DNA of 44,794 nucleotides from Eubacteriales bacterium. GTDB lineage: Bacteria; Bacillota; Clostridia; Lachnospirales; Lachnospiraceae. The stretch covers positions 1 through 44,794 of the forward strand of contig JAUNOY010000023.1 of assembly GCA_030536995.1 (NCBI GenBank), read 5' to 3'. A model generated the notes under the pieces. That model was given only the letters and a program-made list of their open reading frames with translations. It made no database searches and was not told the DNA's origin. Position 1 is the stretch's first letter. Each line of letters starts with the position of its first letter. Shown here piece after piece: positions 34,313 to 42,318 of this stretch. The position numbers and the translations under genes are program-made.

Positions 34313-36403
34313 ATGGACGTTTTTAGAACTGACCGAATCAGAAATGTAGTCCTGTTAGGTCATGGTGGAGCTGGCAAGACTACTTTGGCGGAGGCAATGG
34401 CATACTTATCAGGTATGACAAGTCGTCTCGGCAGAGTAGAGGACGGAAATACAGTCAGCGACTATGACAAAGAAGAAATTAAGAGACATTTTTCCATCTC
34501 AACAACATTGATTCCTGTACCTTGGGATAAGGTTAAGATCAATGTACTGGACACTCCCGGATATTTCGACTTTGTTGGTGAAGTAGAAGAGGCTGTAAGC
34601 GCAGCAGACGCAGCTATTATCGTAGTTTCCGGTAAGGCTGGTGTTCAGGTTGGTACACAGAAAGCATGGGATTTATGTGAGAAATATAAACTTCCGAGAA
34701 TGATTTTCGTTACAGATATGGACGTTGATGATGTCAGCTATCGTAAAGTTGTAGAAGAACTTACAGAGCTTTATGGCAAAAAAATCGCTCCATTACATTT
34801 CCCGATCCGTGAAGACGGTAAATTCGTAGGATATGTAAACGTAGTGAAACAGGCCGGAAGAAAATATATCGACAAAGGTAAAAAAGAAGAATGCGAAATT
34901 CCGGCATATCTGGATGAATATCTGGAGAAATACCATGAGATTCTTATGGAATCTGTGGCAGAGACAAGTGAAGAATTTATGGATCGTTACTTTGAGGGAG
35001 ATACTTTCTCCGTGACAGAAGTTTCTGCAGCTCTTGCAATGAACGTGCAGGAAGCTTCCATTGTTCCGGTATGTATGGGTTCTCCTGTAAATCTTCGCGG
35101 CGTATCCAACCTGCTTGACGATATCTGCGGATATTTCCCAAGCCCGGATAAACGCTCCTGCAATGGTATCGCGCAGAAGACAAACAGTATCTTTGAAGCA
35201 AATTACGACTTCGCTAAAGCGAAATCCGCATATGTATGGAAAACAATTGCAGATCCGTTCCTTGGCAAATATTCTCTTATTAAAGTATGCTCCGGTGTTA
35301 TCAAAGGCGACGACACACTTCTTAATGTAGAGAAGGGCGAGGAAGAACGTCTGAATAAGCTGTATGTGCTGGAAGGCTCCAAGCCAATCGAGGTTTCCGA
35401 GCTTCACGCAGGTGACATCGGCGCTATTGCGAAGCTTAACAGCGTACAGACCGGAGACAGCCTTGCAACCAAGGCAAATCCAATCGTATATCCGAAGGCT
35501 GTCCTTTCCACACCTTATACCTGCAAACGCTTCAAAGCAGTGAAGAAGGGCGACGAGGATAAGATTTCTCAGGCGCTTGCGAAGATGATGAGTGAAGATA
35601 AGACACTCCTTTCCGTAAACGACAGTGCGAACCGTCAGACTCTCCTTTATGGAATCGGCGACCAGCATCTTGATATTGTTGTGAATAAATTAAAAGAACG
35701 CTATAAAGTAGACATTGAACTGAGTAAACCGAAGGTTGCTTTCCGTGAGACAATCCGCAAGAAATCTGATGTGGAAGGCAAACATAAGAAACAGTCCGGC
35801 GGACATGGTCAGTACGGTCACGTTAAGATGCGTTTCGAGCCGTCCGGCGATCTGGAAACACCATATGTATTTGAGCAGGAAGTTGTGGGCGGAGCTGTTC
35901 CGAAGAACTACTTCCCGGCAGTTGAAAAAGGTATGCAGGAATGCGTACTGAAAGGACCTGTTGCAGCATATCCTGTAGTTGGTGTGAAGGCAGTTCTTTA
36001 CGATGGTTCCTACCATCCGGTTGACTCTTCAGAAATGGCATTCAAGATGGCTACAATCCTTGCGTTTAAGAAAGGTTTCATGGAGGCGTCTCCTGTACTT
36101 CTTGAGCCGATTGTTTCCATGAAAGTAACAGTTCCGGATAAATTTACCGGTGACGTTATGGGTGATCTGAATAAACGTCGTGGTCGTGTGCTCGGTATGA
36201 ATCCTGATCATGCAGGAAACACTGTAATTGAAGCAGACGTACCTCAGCTTGAGATTTACGGATATTCTACAGACCTTCGTTCCATGACAGGCGGAAGCGG
36301 AGATTTCTCCTATGAATTCGCACGTTATGAGCAGGCTCCGAGCGATATTCAGGCGAAAGAGATTGAAGCAAGAGCAAGTAAGCTTGACAGTGCAGACGAA
36401 TAA
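34313..36403 (+). CDS. EF-G-like translational GTPase (FusA2 type)
   Basis: A 696-aa protein with all five EF-G domains in length and order. It differs from canonical EF-G: P-loop GHGGAGKT (16-23); switch II is DTPGYFDF with Tyr84 where the catalytic His normally is; G4 reads TDMD (134-137) instead of NKxD. Domain IV has GHGQYGHVKM and the DVMGDLNKRRGRVLG motif. This fits the EF-G-like/FusA2 paralogues of Clostridia, whose function is uncertain (ribosome rescue, recycling or stress). It is not the main fusA of the str operon, as no rpsL, rpsG or tufA is near. It has its own promoter and terminator. Confidence 0.9.
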   Translation: MDVFRTDRIRNVVLLGHGGAGKTTLAEAMAYLSGMTSRLGRVEDGNTVSDYDKEEIKRHFSISTTLIPVPWDKVKINVLDTPGYFDFVGEVEEAVSAADAAIIVVSGKAGVQVGTQKAWDLCEKYKLPRMIFVTDMDVDDVSYRKVVEELTELYGKKIAPLHFPIREDGKFVGYVNVVKQAGRKYIDKGKKEECEIPAYLDEYLEKYHEILMESVAETSEEFMDRYFEGDTFSVTEVSAALAMNVQEASIVPVCMGSPVNLRGVSNLLDDICGYFPSPDKRSCNGIAQKTNSIFEANYDFAKAKSAYVWKTIADPFLGKYSLIKVCSGVIKGDDTLLNVEKGEEERLNKLYVLEGSKPIEVSELHAGDIGAIAKLNSVQTGDSLATKANPIVYPKAVLSTPYTCKRFKAVKKGDEDKISQALAKMMSEDKTLLSVNDSANRQTLLYGIGDQHLDIVVNKLKERYKVDIELSKPKVAFRETIRKKSDVEGKHKKQSGGHGQYGHVKMRFEPSGDLETPYVFEQEVVGGAVPKNYFPAVEKGMQECVLKGPVAAYPVVGVKAVLYDGSYHPVDSSEMAFKMATILAFKKGFMEASPVLLEPIVSMKVTVPDKFTGDVMGDLNKRRGRVLGMNPDHAGNTVIEADVPQLEIYGYSTDLRSMTGGSGDFSYEFARYEQAPSDIQAKEIEARASKLDSADE

Positions 36404-36471
36404 GCTGTTTTCCGGCGAAAAGGTCGAAGTGTTCTTGGATATTGAATAGATAGCATTATATTGTGAATAAT

Positions 36472-36508
36472 AAGAGGAAACAGTTCTTTGGGACGGTTTC
36501 CTCTTTTT
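36472..36508 (+). terminator. Terminator after the EF-G-like gene
   Basis: AAGAGGAAAC and GTTTCCTCTT form a 10-bp stem with a 14-nt loop, followed by TTTTT. Confidence 0.88.
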
Positions 36509-36565
36509 GTATTTTATTTTGTACACAAAAAAGGTCTTTGTTCGGGAATTAGTACATGATATGCA

Positions 36566-36594
36566 TTGACAAAAAAATATCAATACTATATATT
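36566..36594 (+). promoter_or_regulatory. Promoter of the pfl operon
   Basis: TTGACA (36566-36571), 17 bp, TATATT (36589-36594), giving a leader of about 55 nt to the pflB ATG. Confidence 0.82.
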
Positions 36595-36654
36595 GTAGCT
36601 GTACCTGAAATAACAACAAATATAGATATAAAAACACATTATGGGAGGATATTT

Positions 36655-38736
36655 ATGAGACAGGAATGGACGACCTTTAAAGGCGGAATCTGGGAAAAAG
36701 AAATTAATGTCCGCGACTTTATCCAGAAAAACTATACACCATACGACGGCGATGATTCTTTTCTTGTTGGACCTACTGAGGCAACTAAGGAATTATGGGC
36801 TCAGGTTATGGATTTAACAGAGCAGGAACGTGCTAAAGGCGGTGTACTGGATATGGACACTAAAATTATTTCAACCATTACATCCCATGGCCCAGGATAT
36901 CTGAATAAAGATAAAGAAACAATTGTTGGTTTCCAGACTGACAAACCATTTAAACGTTCTCTTCAGCCTTATGGTGGTATCCGTATGGCAGTGAAAGCTT
37001 GTGAAGATAATGGATATCATGTGGATCCGGAAGTAGTTGATTTCTTCACAAAACATAGAAAAACACATAATGCAGGTGTATTTGATGCTTACACACCGGA
37101 GATGAGAGCGTGCCGTTCAAGCCATATTATCACAGGTCTTCCGGATGCTTACGGTCGTGGTCGTATCATCGGTGACTACAGAAGAGTTGCTCTTTATGGT
37201 GTTGACCGTTTGATCGAGGACAAGCAGGAGCAGAAAGATTCTACAAGAACCATCATGTACTCTGATGTAACAAGAGAGCGTGAGGAACTTTCTGAGCAGA
37301 TTCGTGCACTTCAGGAATTAAAAGAACTTGGTCAGATTTACGGATTTGATATTTCCAGACCTGCTGCCAATGTACAGGAAGCAATTCAGTGGCTGTACTT
37401 CGGTTACCTTGCTGCCATCAAAGAGCAGAACGGTGCTGCCATGTCCCTTGGACGTACCTCTACATTTATTGATATTTATGCAGAGCGTGACCTTGCAAAC
37501 GGCACATTTACAGAGGAGCAGATTCAGGAGTTTGTTGACCACTTCATTATGAAACTTCGTCTTGTTAAATTTGCAAGAACACCAGAATACAACGCACTGT
37601 TCTCCGGTGACCCTACATGGGTAACAGAATCCATCGGTGGTATGGGTATTGACGGACGTTCTATGGTAACAAAAATGTCCTACAGATACCTTCATACACT
37701 TGAGAATCTTGGTACAGCTCCAGAGCCAAACTTAACTGTTCTCTGGTCTACAAGACTTCCGGAAAACTTCAAACGTTTCTGTGCAAAAACTTCAATCGTT
37801 TCTTCATCCATCCAGTATGAGAACGATGATCTGATGCGTGTAACTCACGGTGATGACTATGCAATTGCATGCTGTGTATCTTCTATGAGAGTCGGTAAAG
37901 AAATGCAGTTCTTTGGAGCGCGTGCAAATCTTGCAAAATGCCTCCTTTACGCAATCAATGGTGGTATTGATGAAGTTTCCGGTAAACAGGTAGGACCTGA
38001 ATATCGTCCGATCACATCTGAGTACCTTGATTACGATGAAGTTATGAAGCGTTTTGATGACATGATGAAATGGCTGGCTCGTGTATACGTAAATACATTA
38101 AATATCATTCATTACATGCATGATAAATATTGTTATGAGCGTATTCAGATGGCACTTCATGATAAGAAAGTAACACGTTGGTTTGCTACAGGTATTGCCG
38201 GTCTTTCCGTAGTTGCTGACTCACTGTCTGCAATTAAATATGCAAAGGTTAAAACAATTCGTAATGAAAAGGGTATCGTGGTAGATTATCAGGTAGAGGG
38301 AGATTTCCCTAAATATGGTAACGATGATGACCGTGTAGATGACATTGCATATGATATCGTTCATAAATTTATGAATCACATTAAAGGAAACCATACATAC
38401 AGAGGTGGTATTCCGACAACATCTATTCTTACCATTACATCTAACGTTGTATATGGTAAAGCTACCGGTTCTACACCGGACGGAAGAAAAGGCGGAGAGC
38501 CATTTGCACCGGGTGCGAATCCAATGCATCACAGAGACAGCCATGGTGCAGTTGCTTCTTTAAGCTCTGTATCTAAGCTTCCGTTCAAGGATGCACAGGA
38601 TGGTATTTCAAATACATTCTCTATCATTCCGGGCGCTCTTGGCAAGGACGATGCAGTATTCTTTGATGATATTGCATTTGAGCTGGGATCTGACTGCGCT
38701 TGCTGTGAGCCATCCTATGCTGAAGATGAGGAATAA
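36655..38736 (+). CDS. pflB: Pyruvate formate-lyase body, lacking the glycyl-radical domain
   Basis: A 693-aa formate acetyltransferase. The ATG at 36655 follows GGGAGGAT, and the protein begins [19 protein letters not shown]. The active-site cysteine pair is C406-C407 in [21 protein letters not shown]. The PFL body is otherwise continuous up to [12 protein letters not shown], where E. coli PflB runs on into the glycyl-radical domain. Here the protein instead ends with an acidic, Cys-rich tail ([14 protein letters not shown]) and a stop. The missing C-terminal domain is the separate gene at 38840. It converts pyruvate and CoA to acetyl-CoA and formate under anaerobic conditions. Relatives are about 740-760 aa. 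Confidence 0.94.
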   Translation: MRQEWTTFKGGIWEKEINVRDFIQKNYTPYDGDDSFLVGPTEATKELWAQVMDLTEQERAKGGVLDMDTKIISTITSHGPGYLNKDKETIVGFQTDKPFKRSLQPYGGIRMAVKACEDNGYHVDPEVVDFFTKHRKTHNAGVFDAYTPEMRACRSSHIITGLPDAYGRGRIIGDYRRVALYGVDRLIEDKQEQKDSTRTIMYSDVTREREELSEQIRALQELKELGQIYGFDISRPAANVQEAIQWLYFGYLAAIKEQNGAAMSLGRTSTFIDIYAERDLANGTFTEEQIQEFVDHFIMKLRLVKFARTPEYNALFSGDPTWVTESIGGMGIDGRSMVTKMSYRYLHTLENLGTAPEPNLTVLWSTRLPENFKRFCAKTSIVSSSIQYENDDLMRVTHGDDYAIACCVSSMRVGKEMQFFGARANLAKCLLYAINGGIDEVSGKQVGPEYRPITSEYLDYDEVMKRFDDMMKWLARVYVNTLNIIHYMHDKYCYERIQMALHDKKVTRWFATGIAGLSVVADSLSAIKYAKVKTIRNEKGIVVDYQVEGDFPKYGNDDDRVDDIAYDIVHKFMNHIKGNHTYRGGIPTTSILTITSNVVYGKATGSTPDGRKGGEPFAPGANPMHHRDSHGAVASLSSVSKLPFKDAQDGISNTFSIIPGALGKDDAVFFDDIAFELGSDCACCEPSYAEDEE

Positions 38737-38749
38737 TTAAAAATGCAAA

Positions 38750-38806
38750 ACCGGGCAGATGATGCCCGGTGCAGAATAAAAGCGTTTCAGAAAAGAAATG
38801 TGAAAC
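38750..38806 (+). promoter_or_regulatory. Two hairpins between pflB and the glycyl-radical gene
   Basis: ACCGGGCA and TGCCCGGT (about 38752-38772) form an 8-bp GC-rich stem around GATGA. GTTTCA and TGAAAC (about 38785-38807) form a second. Neither has a T-run, so they are not good terminators. Probably mRNA processing or stability elements setting the ratio of the two subunits. Confidence 0.5.
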
Positions 38807-38839
38807 TACAGACTATTATGAATAACAGGAGGATTAACT

Positions 38840-39082
38840 ATGAACATCGGTGACGCTCAGATTGACAACCTTGTAAACTTACTTGACGGATATGTAGAAA
38901 AAGGTGGCCATCACTTAAACGTAAACGTATTTACAAAAGATACACTTCTGGATGCTCAGGCTCATCCTGAAAAATACCCACAGCTTACTGTACGAGTTTC
39001 CGGATACGCAGTAAACTTCAACAAACTGACAAAAGAGCAGCAGGACGAGGTTATTTCCAGAACCTTCCATGAGGGGATGTAA
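38840..39082 (+). CDS. Stand-alone glycyl-radical domain of pyruvate formate-lyase (GrcA/YfiD-like)
   Basis: An 80-aa protein collinear with the PflB C-terminus. It contains [25 protein letters not shown] and [14 protein letters not shown]. The radical-bearing Gly55 is in RVSGYAV, the activase target. The first ~8 residues are new. It has its own AGGAGG site, 103 nt after pflB, and pflA follows 5 nt later. In E. coli, YfiD/GrcA is a spare part that repairs oxygen-cleaved PFL. Here it is the only radical domain the locus provides and must complete the enzyme. The name GrcA is not used as a symbol because the role differs. Confidence 0.93.
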   Translation: MNIGDAQIDNLVNLLDGYVEKGGHHLNVNVFTKDTLLDAQAHPEKYPQLTVRVSGYAVNFNKLTKEQQDEVISRTFHEGM

Positions 39083-39087
39083 TTAAT

Positions 39088-39837
39088 TTGGCAGAATTGA
39101 AATTCGGACGAATTCATTCAACAGAGAGCTTCGGGACCGTAGATGGTCCCGGAGTTCGTTTTGTGGTATTCTTTCAGGGGTGTCCTATGCGATGTCAATA
39201 TTGTCATAATCCAGACACTTGGGAGATGAAAAGTGGCACAGAAATGTCAGTAGAACAACTTCTGGAGCAGTATAACAGAAATAAGACCTTTTACAGAAAA
39301 GGCGGAATTACTGCAACCGGAGGAGAACCTCTTATGCAGCTGGAGTTTTTGACAGAGCTTTTTGCAGCTGCAAAGGAACAGGGAATTCATACCTGCCTTG
39401 ATACTTCGGGAATTGCTTACAGAAAAAGCAGAACAGAGAAGTTTCAGAAACTTTTTAAAGTGACAGATCTTGTTCTTCTTGATATTAAGCATAGTCTTCC
39501 TGAAGGGCATGAAACACTTACGGGACAGAAGCAGGAGCATATTCTTGAATTTTTGGATGCTCTTGATCAGGCAAAAATCCCTGTAGTTATACGGCATGTT
39601 GTAGTTCCGGGAATAACAGATGGAGATGAAGAGTTGACAGCTCTTGGGCGAATTCTTGCGCCTCATAGAAATATCAGAGGTTTGGAGATACTTCCTTACC
39701 ATACTATGGGAATTGCAAAATATAAAAACCTTGGTCTGGACTATCCTCTGGAGGGAGTCCCCCAGATGGAGCCGGAAGCTGCAAAACAGGCGAAAGCAAA
39801 AATTCTTGCAGTAATAAAAGAGTGTAGAAATAAATAA
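39088..39837 (+). CDS. pflA: Pyruvate formate-lyase activating enzyme
   Basis: A 249-aa radical SAM enzyme that installs the glycyl radical. The cluster motif C32-x3-C36-x2-C39 (GCPMRCQYCHNPDTW) and the SAM-site GGEPL are present. The start is TTG at 39088, 9 nt after GAGGGGAT. No in-frame ATG occurs before the radical SAM motif, so TTG is the credible start. It lies 5 nt after the glycyl-radical gene, which is its substrate. Confidence 0.95.
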   Translation: MAELKFGRIHSTESFGTVDGPGVRFVVFFQGCPMRCQYCHNPDTWEMKSGTEMSVEQLLEQYNRNKTFYRKGGITATGGEPLMQLEFLTELFAAAKEQGIHTCLDTSGIAYRKSRTEKFQKLFKVTDLVLLDIKHSLPEGHETLTGQKQEHILEFLDALDQAKIPVVIRHVVVPGITDGDEELTALGRILAPHRNIRGLEILPYHTMGIAKYKNLGLDYPLEGVPQMEPEAAKQAKAKILAVIKECRNK

Positions 39838-39877
39838 AAAAAGTCATAATTTCAGAAAACTGGAATTATGACTTTTT
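39836..39877 (+). terminator. Terminator of the pfl operon
   Basis: AAAAAGTCATAATT and AATTATGACTTTTT form a 14-bp stem with a 10-nt loop and T-run. Confidence 0.92.
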
Positions 39878-39960
39878 ATTTTGTGAGAATTCTTTTGTGG
39901 ATATAATGATACTTAAATAAAAGATAATTACAAAAATAATTTAAAAAATATCTGAAAATA

Positions 39961-39989
39961 TTGACGAATTAACCGGTTTTATATATAAT
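39961..39989 (+). promoter_or_regulatory. Promoter of the 61-aa gene
   Basis: TTGACG (39961-39966), 17 bp, TATAAT (39984-39989), 61 bp before the ATG at 40051. Confidence 0.78.
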
Positions 39990-40050
39990 GTAAGATATTA
40001 AAATATAATTGTTTTTGGGATTATATGAAAATGGGAAGGAGAGTGATTTG

Positions 40051-40236
40051 ATGATATTCAGCAATCAGGCAATTGGAATGAAGAAACACAAACAGGAAAA
40101 AACTTATGTTTTTTCAAAAAATGAGTTTGACCGTAATAAGGTTCCCTATTATGCATATGATCTTATAGAGGGAGAAGATGAAGTGAGCTTTAAATGCGCG
40201 TTTGAAGGTGACGGAACCCCTATTTTTAAGAAGTAG
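40051..40236 (+). CDS. Small hypothetical protein, 61 aa
   Basis: The ATG at 40051 follows AAGGAG with 9-nt spacing and has a near-consensus promoter. The 61-aa product is charged, with no signal or membrane segment (FSKNEFDRNKVPYYAYDLIEGEDE). No family is recognised. A longer in-frame upstream start at 40009 has no ribosome site. The strong promoter and SD argue that it is real. Confidence 0.62.
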   Translation: MIFSNQAIGMKKHKQEKTYVFSKNEFDRNKVPYYAYDLIEGEDEVSFKCAFEGDGTPIFKK

Positions 40237-40277
40237 CCTGTCAAAGACCGGATAAATAATTCGTCAGGCATCTTTTA

Positions 40278-40395
40278 ATTCAACATCAATATATTGAATT
40301 ACTCCAGTTCGCAGCGGACTGGAGTAATTTTGTCTCAGTCGGAGAAGACTTCGCTTCTGAACTTCTGTATTATAGCTGAACGTCTGCTGTTGAAT
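40278..40395 (+). ncRNA. Candidate structured intergenic element
   Basis: ATTCAACA (40278-40285) can pair with TGTTGAAT (40388-40395), closing a region that holds a 12-bp perfect hairpin (AATTACTCCAGT with ACTGGAGTAATT, 40297-40329, followed by TTTTG-like sequence) and a smaller AGAAG-acttcg-CTTCT hairpin (40343-40358). The first hairpin may serve as the terminator of the 61-aa gene. The whole region may be an RNA element or a short inverted-repeat unit. Confidence 0.4.
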
Positions 40396-40410
40396 GTAGC
40401 AATTTTCCAA

Positions 40411-40440
40411 TTGGAGATTACGTTTCATATAATATATAAT
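40411..40440 (+). promoter_or_regulatory. Possible promoter of the two-HTH regulator
   Basis: TTGGAG (40411-40416), 18-bp spacer, TATAAT (40435-40440), 32 bp before the ATG at 40473. Confidence 0.5.
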
Positions 40441-40472
40441 TGAAGTTGTAAGGACAGAGAGGGGAGCGAATC

Positions 40473-41009
40473 ATGAGAAATGACTTGAGAGAACTTCTTT
40501 TCATGTTATCTGTGAAAGAATATCGCACAGCTTCAGAACTGGCGAAAGAACTTGGCGTCAGTACAAAAACCATTCGAAACAGACTAAAGGAACTGGGAGA
40601 TATCGGGAGGAAATATGGTGTCCATGTAGAATCGAAAGCAAGATATGGGTTTATTTTGACAGAAGAAATTGAGAATGGAATTATCGAAATGTTAAATGCC
40701 TTTGAAGATGAGGCAGAGCTGCCGGAGGATGCGGAAGGCAGAACGAATTATTTGATCAAATATCTGTTAAATCATGAAGATTATACAAAAATGGATGATC
40801 TGTGTGATTTTCTTTGTATTTCCCGTTCAACACTTCAAATTTCCGTGAAACAGGCGGAAGAGATTCTGGCTGAATATCAGCTTTCTATTGACAGAAGACC
40901 TAATTATGGGATTTGTGTAAAAGGAGCAGAAAAAGATATTCACAGATGTTTTGAAAATTATTTTGAGAAAAAACAAAGCTGTACATTTTCAAGAAATTTA
41001 TCTGAATAA
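40473..41009 (+). CDS. Two-HTH transcriptional regulator, short BglG/MtlR-like form
   Basis: A 178-aa protein with an N-terminal HTH_11 (about 12-55, TASELAKELGVSTKTIRNRL) and a second Mga-type HTH (about 95-140, MDDLCDFLCISRSTLQISV). It ends shortly after NYGICVKGAEKDIHRCFENYF. Full-length members of this class (PTS-regulated activators of ~600-700 aa) continue with two PRD domains and EII modules. Here none are present and a terminator follows within 30 nt. It is either a truncated relic or a minimal regulator. The ribosome site is GAGAGGGGAG. The target is unknown. Confidence 0.8.
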   Translation: MRNDLRELLFMLSVKEYRTASELAKELGVSTKTIRNRLKELGDIGRKYGVHVESKARYGFILTEEIENGIIEMLNAFEDEAELPEDAEGRTNYLIKYLLNHEDYTKMDDLCDFLCISRSTLQISVKQAEEILAEYQLSIDRRPNYGICVKGAEKDIHRCFENYFEKKQSCTFSRNLSE

Positions 41010-41035
41010 AAGTGATTAAAAGTTAAAAAGCTTTA

Positions 41036-41072
41036 AGAGATGACCGGTGAGAAGTTGTGCCGGTCATCTCTT
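41036..41072. terminator. Convergent terminator
   Basis: AGAGATGACCGG and CCGGTCATCTCT form a 12-bp stem with a 12-nt loop. It lies between the regulator and the converging ZIP gene and can serve both, with a T-rich stretch (TTAAAGCTTTTT) on the minus side. Confidence 0.85.
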
Positions 41073-41083
41073 GCTTTATGGAG

Positions 41084-41860
41084 TCAGCCAAGAGTAACAT
41101 CCAGAATCATCATCAGGACGAAGCCAAAGGAAAAGGCAATAATGCCGATGTTGCTGTGTTCTCCTTTTTTGTTTTCGGGAATCAGTTCCTCCACAACTAC
41201 ATAAATCATAGCTCCTGCTGCGAAAGCTAGAAGACAAGGGAGTGCTGCTTTTACATAGTCGGCAAGGAGAAGGGTCAGACCTGCGGCAATTGGCTCCACA
41301 ATGCCGGAAAGTGTACCGCACAGAAAAGAACGTCCTTTATTCATTCCTTCTGAATGAAGCGGCAGAGAAACAATAGCTCCTTCCGGGAAATTTTGAATTG
41401 CGATGCCTATGGAAAGAGCGAATGCTCCTGCAAGGGTCACGGCGCTGTTTTTGGCCAGAACACCCGCAAAAACTGCACCAGCAGAAAGCCCTTCCGGAAT
41501 ATTGTGTAGTGTAACGGCAAAGACGAGCATGGTAGTTTTTTTCAGAGCTATTTTTGAACCTTCTGATTTTGGGCTGCCCGAATGGAGATGGGGAATAATT
41601 TTATCCATACATAACAGAAAACTTATTCCCAGTATGAAGCCTGCCGATGCCGGCATAAAAGCTAATTTGCCCATATGGGTGCTCATATCCATGGCAGGAA
41701 TCAAAAGTGACCATACGGATGCTGCAACCATGACGCCGGAAGCGAAGCCCAGAAATGCTTTTTGAAGCGCAGAATTAAATTCTCTATGAAATAGATAAAC
41801 ACATGCTGCGCCAAGGGTAGTTCCTAAAAATGGAAGCATGATACCGATAAAGATTTGCAT
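41084..41860 (-). CDS. ZIP family divalent metal transporter
   Basis: A 258-aa membrane protein with about eight helices. The metal-site motifs HNIPEG (119-124) and QNFPEG (156-161) are the bacterial ZupT/GufA signature. A histidine-containing loop (HLHSG) precedes the first. It imports zinc, iron or manganese; the exact metal is not readable. The ribosome site is GGAGAG. It is monocistronic and converges with the short regulator. Confidence 0.9.
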   Translation of the reverse strand: MQIFIGIMLPFLGTTLGAACVYLFHREFNSALQKAFLGFASGVMVAASVWSLLIPAMDMSTHMGKLAFMPASAGFILGISFLLCMDKIIPHLHSGSPKSEGSKIALKKTTMLVFAVTLHNIPEGLSAGAVFAGVLAKNSAVTLAGAFALSIGIAIQNFPEGAIVSLPLHSEGMNKGRSFLCGTLSGIVEPIAAGLTLLLADYVKAALPCLLAFAAGAMIYVVVEELIPENKKGEHSNIGIIAFSFGFVLMMILDVTLG

Positions 41861-41986
41861 GACGGATTACTCTCCTTTTGTATTATTGATTGTGAAAAAT
41901 CATGGATATTATCTCCGAGAGTTTTAGTGTGGACGGTAACTATAGATAGGATATGCAAAAAAGAGGATTTTGTTCAGAATCCGCAG

Positions 41987-42015
41987 TTGACAAAAAGCGG
42001 TGGAAAGGGTAAACT
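41987..42015 (+). promoter_or_regulatory. Promoter of the leuS T-box transcript
   Basis: TTGACA (41987-41992), 17 bp, TAAACT (42010-42015), about 25 bp before the T-box starts. Confidence 0.82.
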
Positions 42016-42039
42016 ATCACATAGTTGTACAAGAAAAAG

Positions 42040-42293
42040 CGATGACGGGGAATAGTAGGATTTCTTAGCATATTCAGAGAGCTGCCGTTTGGTGCGAGGC
42101 AGTTATGCGGTCATTTGAACTCGCCTCCGAGCTGTGGAGCTGAACAGGATAACAAACATTGGATTGTGATGTAGGCTTTGCCGGGATTTCCCGTTACAGA
42201 AAATGGAGTGCATCGGATGTATGTCCGGTGAATCAGAGTGGTACCACGGAAGCAGGCCTTTCGTCTCTGGGAACGGAGATGAGGGGCTTTTTT
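42040..42293 (+). promoter_or_regulatory. Leucine T-box riboswitch upstream of leuS
   Basis: A complete T-box leader. Stem I contains AGAGAG and the hairpin CTGCC/GGCAG. The specifier loop reads GAACTCGCC with CTC (42120-42122), a Leu codon matching the downstream gene. The T-box sequence AATCAGAGTGGTACCACGG is at 42231-42249. Uncharged tRNA-Leu would pair with it and prevent formation of the terminator. This is the standard control of aminoacyl-tRNA synthetase genes in Firmicutes. Confidence 0.94.
42256..42293 (+). terminator. T-box regulated terminator
   Basis: GCCTTTCGTCTC and GAGATGAGGGGC pair over 12 bp (with G-U pairs), followed by TTTTTT. It is mutually exclusive with the antiterminator that uses the T-box sequence. 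Confidence 0.92.
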
Positions 42294-42318
42294 ATCTAAT
42301 TTTTAGGAGGAAAAAAAG

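Noticed and set aside
36556-36654. 33-residue N-terminal extension of pflB
   Set aside because: It begins inside the promoter (upstream of the -35 box), lacks a ribosome site, and the ATG at 36655 has a clear one and matches PFL N-termini.
38737-38839. Split PFL as a sequencing frameshift
   Set aside because: The two parts are separated by 103 nt with hairpins and an independent ribosome site, and the body has a tail unrelated to the radical domain.
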